Origin: Bacteroidota bacterium
Lineage (GTDB): Bacteria > Bacteroidota > Bacteroidia > Flavobacteriales > Weeksellaceae
Direction: 5' to 3'
NCBI GenBank assembly: GCA_023460855.1
Contig: JAEWOS010000001.1
Location: 1 to 7,762, forward strand
Length of the DNA: 7,762 nucleotides
Made by a program: the position numbers and the translations under genes. This document shows positions 6,066 to 7,762 of this stretch, piece after piece. Below the pieces are notes generated by a model. That model was not told where the DNA came from, searched no databases, and worked only from the letters and a program-made list of their open reading frames with translations. The first letter of the stretch is position 1. Each line of letters opens with the position of its first letter.

Positions 6066-6818
6066 TTATTTGCTCCCTGCGATCTGCTCGCTGGTTTTAC
6101 CGTATCTTCTTTCCTTATCCTGATAATCTGCGATACACCGGAAGAAAGTATCTTTCTCAAAATCCGGCCACAGCACATCCAGAAACTGCATTTCTGCATA
6201 AGCGATCTGCCAGAGAAGGAAATTACTTATCCTCACTTCTCCGCTTGTTCTTATCAATAAATCTACAGGGGGGAAATCTTTAGTATACAGATGTTTTTCA
6301 AATATTTCTTCATTAATATCTTCCACATTAAGTTCACCATTTTTCACTTTTTCGCTGATCCGCTTTACGGCTCTTACTATTTCCTTCTGCGAGCCGTAAC
6401 TAAGCGCAAGTATGAGGTTGCCTTTCGTATTTTTGGCTGTAAGCTCCACTACCTGCATTAACTGATCGCGAACCAGATCCGGCAGCTTATCAACTTCTCC
6501 AATTACATGCAGACGAAGGCCTTTGGTGAAAATTTCTTCTGCCTCAGCTAAAAGCGTTTCTGCAAGCAGGTTCATCAGTGTACTTACTTCATCATCCGGT
6601 CTGTTCCAGTTTTCTGAAGAAAAAGTGTACAGCGTGAGGTAAGGAATATGAATTTCGTTGCAGGCGTTGATGGCATTGCGAACTGCCTGTACAGCACTGC
6701 GGTGACCATAAGTTCTTTCCTGTCCTCTTGATTTTGCCCATCTTCCGTTACCGTCCATTATTATTGCGACATGCTGCGGAAGTTTAGCAGGGTCTATTTT
6801 ATCTTTTATTTCGGACAT
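6066..6818 (-). CDS. uppS: Undecaprenyl diphosphate synthase (isoprenyl transferase)
   Basis: This is a cis-prenyltransferase. It adds isopentenyl diphosphate units to farnesyl diphosphate to make undecaprenyl diphosphate, the carrier lipid for peptidoglycan and surface polysaccharides, in the cytoplasm at the membrane. With the start at 6818 the protein has 250 residues, the normal length. Motifs in order are M-D-G-N-G-R-W-A-K (21-29) with catalytic Asp22, G-H-R (38-40), F-S-S-E-N-W-N-R-P (66-74), L-L-I-R-T-S-G-E-V-R-I-S-N-F-L-L-W-Q (187-204) with the diphosphate-binding arginines, and V-L-W-P-D-F (215-220). An upstream in-frame ATG at 6851 would add 11 residues and overlap the preceding gene by 32 bases. 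I prefer the internal ATG because it follows the upstream TAG by a single base, has a GAAGATT segment upstream, and gives the family's normal N-terminus. Confidence 0.95.
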   Translation of the reverse strand: MSEIKDKIDPAKLPQHVAIIMDGNGRWAKSRGQERTYGHRSAVQAVRNAINACNEIHIPYLTLYTFSSENWNRPDDEVSTLMNLLAETLLAEAEEIFTKGLRLHVIGEVDKLPDLVRDQLMQVVELTAKNTKGNLILALSYGSQKEIVRAVKRISEKVKNGELNVEDINEEIFEKHLYTKDFPPVDLLIRTSGEVRISNFLLWQIAYAEMQFLDVLWPDFEKDTFFRCIADYQDKERRYGKTSEQIAGSK

Positions 6819-6819
6819 A

Positions 6820-7713
6820 CTAATCTTCGCAATAACACGGCGGCCTACCAAATGAGTAAGTTAAGCCCAGCGTTACACTGTTAACCCAGTCTGTGCTTTT
6901 AATATCACCGACTTTTCTGTTCTGATAAAATTCAGCTTCGCGGTCCTTGGACACGGAGTAATAAATACCCGTCTGCAACAAAGACTGACTTGTGCCGGGA
7001 GCAAGAATTTCGGAATTGTATGTGGATTTAATATCTTTTTCACTGATTTCGCTGTAATCCAGCTGATCGGCAAGCGTAGGGCGTATCATTACCTCACCGG
7101 AAATAGCCCAGTTGTAATTGAATTTATATTTCAACCCGATTCCTGCCGGAACAAATCCTGTTATTTTACGGCCGCTTTCATAGGTTACCGTGCTGTTAAA
7201 ATCCAGTTCATTAGCCGGAGCAATAGCGACACCGTTTGCATCACGCTTGAAATCGTGGTGCATATTTGCCTGGGTTACATCATGCATCATTGCACCAACC
7301 CCGAGGAAAACATACGGACTCAGCATACCTCTTCTCTGCTCGTTGTTCACCGGAAAAAAGTAATACTCGAAAACTGCACTTGCTTCCAGTAAATTATTGG
7401 TTCCCCACATCTGTCTGTTGCGGCGGTATTCCTCTTTCGCAACCCTGTCGTCAAACTGAATATGGCTGTATCCTAAATCGAAACGAAGCGTCTGGTACGG
7501 ATTAAAGTTCATTCTGTACAAAATTCCTCCATAGCCAGGGAACCCCATTTCGGACATCGGACCGATTGGTCCCTGAAGTAAATAATTTGTGCGGCCTATA
7601 TCGCCAACCAGATTGCTCATACCAAAACGTACACCAAGTTCATGTCGCTGAGCTTTCAAACCTGAAACAGAAAACGCAGCTGCAAACAGGAAAACAAATA
7701 ATCTTTTATTCAT
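6820..7713 (-). CDS. DUF6089-like secreted outer-membrane beta-barrel protein
   Basis: The 297-residue product has a signal peptide (K3-R4, hydrophobic core, L-K-A cleavage after residue 21 before Gln22). The mature chain of alternating beta strands starts with H-E-L-G-V-R-F-G-M-S-N-L-V-G-D-I-G (24-40), a pattern typical of porin-like or OmpA-like small barrels. Further strands are seen at about 75-83 (L-R-F-D-L-G-Y), 130-140 (S-P-Y-V-F-L-G-V-G-A), 186-196 (F-V-P-A-G-I-G-L-K-Y-K) and 279-288 (V-T-L-G-L-T-Y-S-F-G). The C-terminus R-P-P-C-Y-C-E-D matches the ending I associate with the DUF6089 family, commonly encoded beside uppS and bamA in Bacteroidota. Its function is unknown; the context suggests an outer-membrane role or BamA client. 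The stop is one base before uppS. The two closely spaced Cys near the end could form a disulfide or metal site. Confidence 0.8.
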   Translation of the reverse strand: MNKRLFVFLFAAAFSVSGLKAQRHELGVRFGMSNLVGDIGRTNYLLQGPIGPMSEMGFPGYGGILYRMNFNPYQTLRFDLGYSHIQFDDRVAKEEYRRNRQMWGTNNLLEASAVFEYYFFPVNNEQRRGMLSPYVFLGVGAMMHDVTQANMHHDFKRDANGVAIAPANELDFNSTVTYESGRKITGFVPAGIGLKYKFNYNWAISGEVMIRPTLADQLDYSEISEKDIKSTYNSEILAPGTSQSLLQTGIYYSVSKDREAEFYQNRKVGDIKSTDWVNSVTLGLTYSFGRPPCYCED

Positions 7714-7762
7714 ATAATGGTCGGGATTTACGGTTATATCTGTAATACTGGCCGTTAAATAA

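Noticed and set aside
7714..7762. Open frames upstream of the DUF6089-like start, including one in frame with it
   Set aside because: The 49 bases are too few to recognise an upstream gene, and the signal peptide places the start at 7713. No TAnnTTTG promoter is seen there.

Overview
The window comes from a Bacteroidota genome, most likely a flavobacterium of the Chryseobacterium/Kaistella type (Weeksellaceae). Three things point there: the gene order DUF6089-like protein, uppS, bamA, ompH, ompH; signal peptides that end just before a Gln (A|QK, A|QR, G|QV); and promoters of the Bacteroidota form TTTG...TAnnTTTG. This placement is inferred from family knowledge, not from a database search. 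All eight protein genes lie on the minus strand, so transcription runs from the right edge to the left edge.

Right part (7713 down to 2397): an envelope-biogenesis operon. It opens with a secreted or outer-membrane beta-barrel protein of DUF6089 type. Next comes undecaprenyl diphosphate synthase (UppS), which makes the lipid carrier for peptidoglycan and surface glycans. BamA follows, the Omp85 insertase that folds outer-membrane proteins, and then two different Skp/OmpH-type periplasmic chaperones that would deliver clients to BamA. Gaps are 1, 23, 4 and 63 bases. No promoter for the operon is visible in the 49 bases upstream of its first gene. A clear intrinsic terminator at 2348-2373 closes it.

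Middle-left part (2337 down to 304): a second unit of three tightly coupled genes. They encode an acyl-CoA thioesterase of the 4HBT hotdog type, an RmlD-type dTDP-4-dehydrorhamnose reductase, and a secreted protein of unknown function. Neighbouring genes overlap by 4 and 8 bases. The upstream terminator's U-tract also contains a TAnnTTTG match that ends 4 bases before the preferred thioesterase start, so that mRNA may be nearly leaderless.

Left end (1-303): no complete gene. It holds a 55-base nested inverted repeat just after the last stop codon, a perfect DnaA-box 9-mer, and two well-formed minus-strand promoters exactly 96 bases apart. These promoters must serve a gene lying off the left edge.

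I found no mobile element, CRISPR array, tRNA or rRNA, and no clear new multi-gene system. The main genes are conserved housekeeping genes. The points most worth a second look are the non-coding punctuation at 2337-2397, the structured left intergenic region, and the uncharacterised secreted protein.
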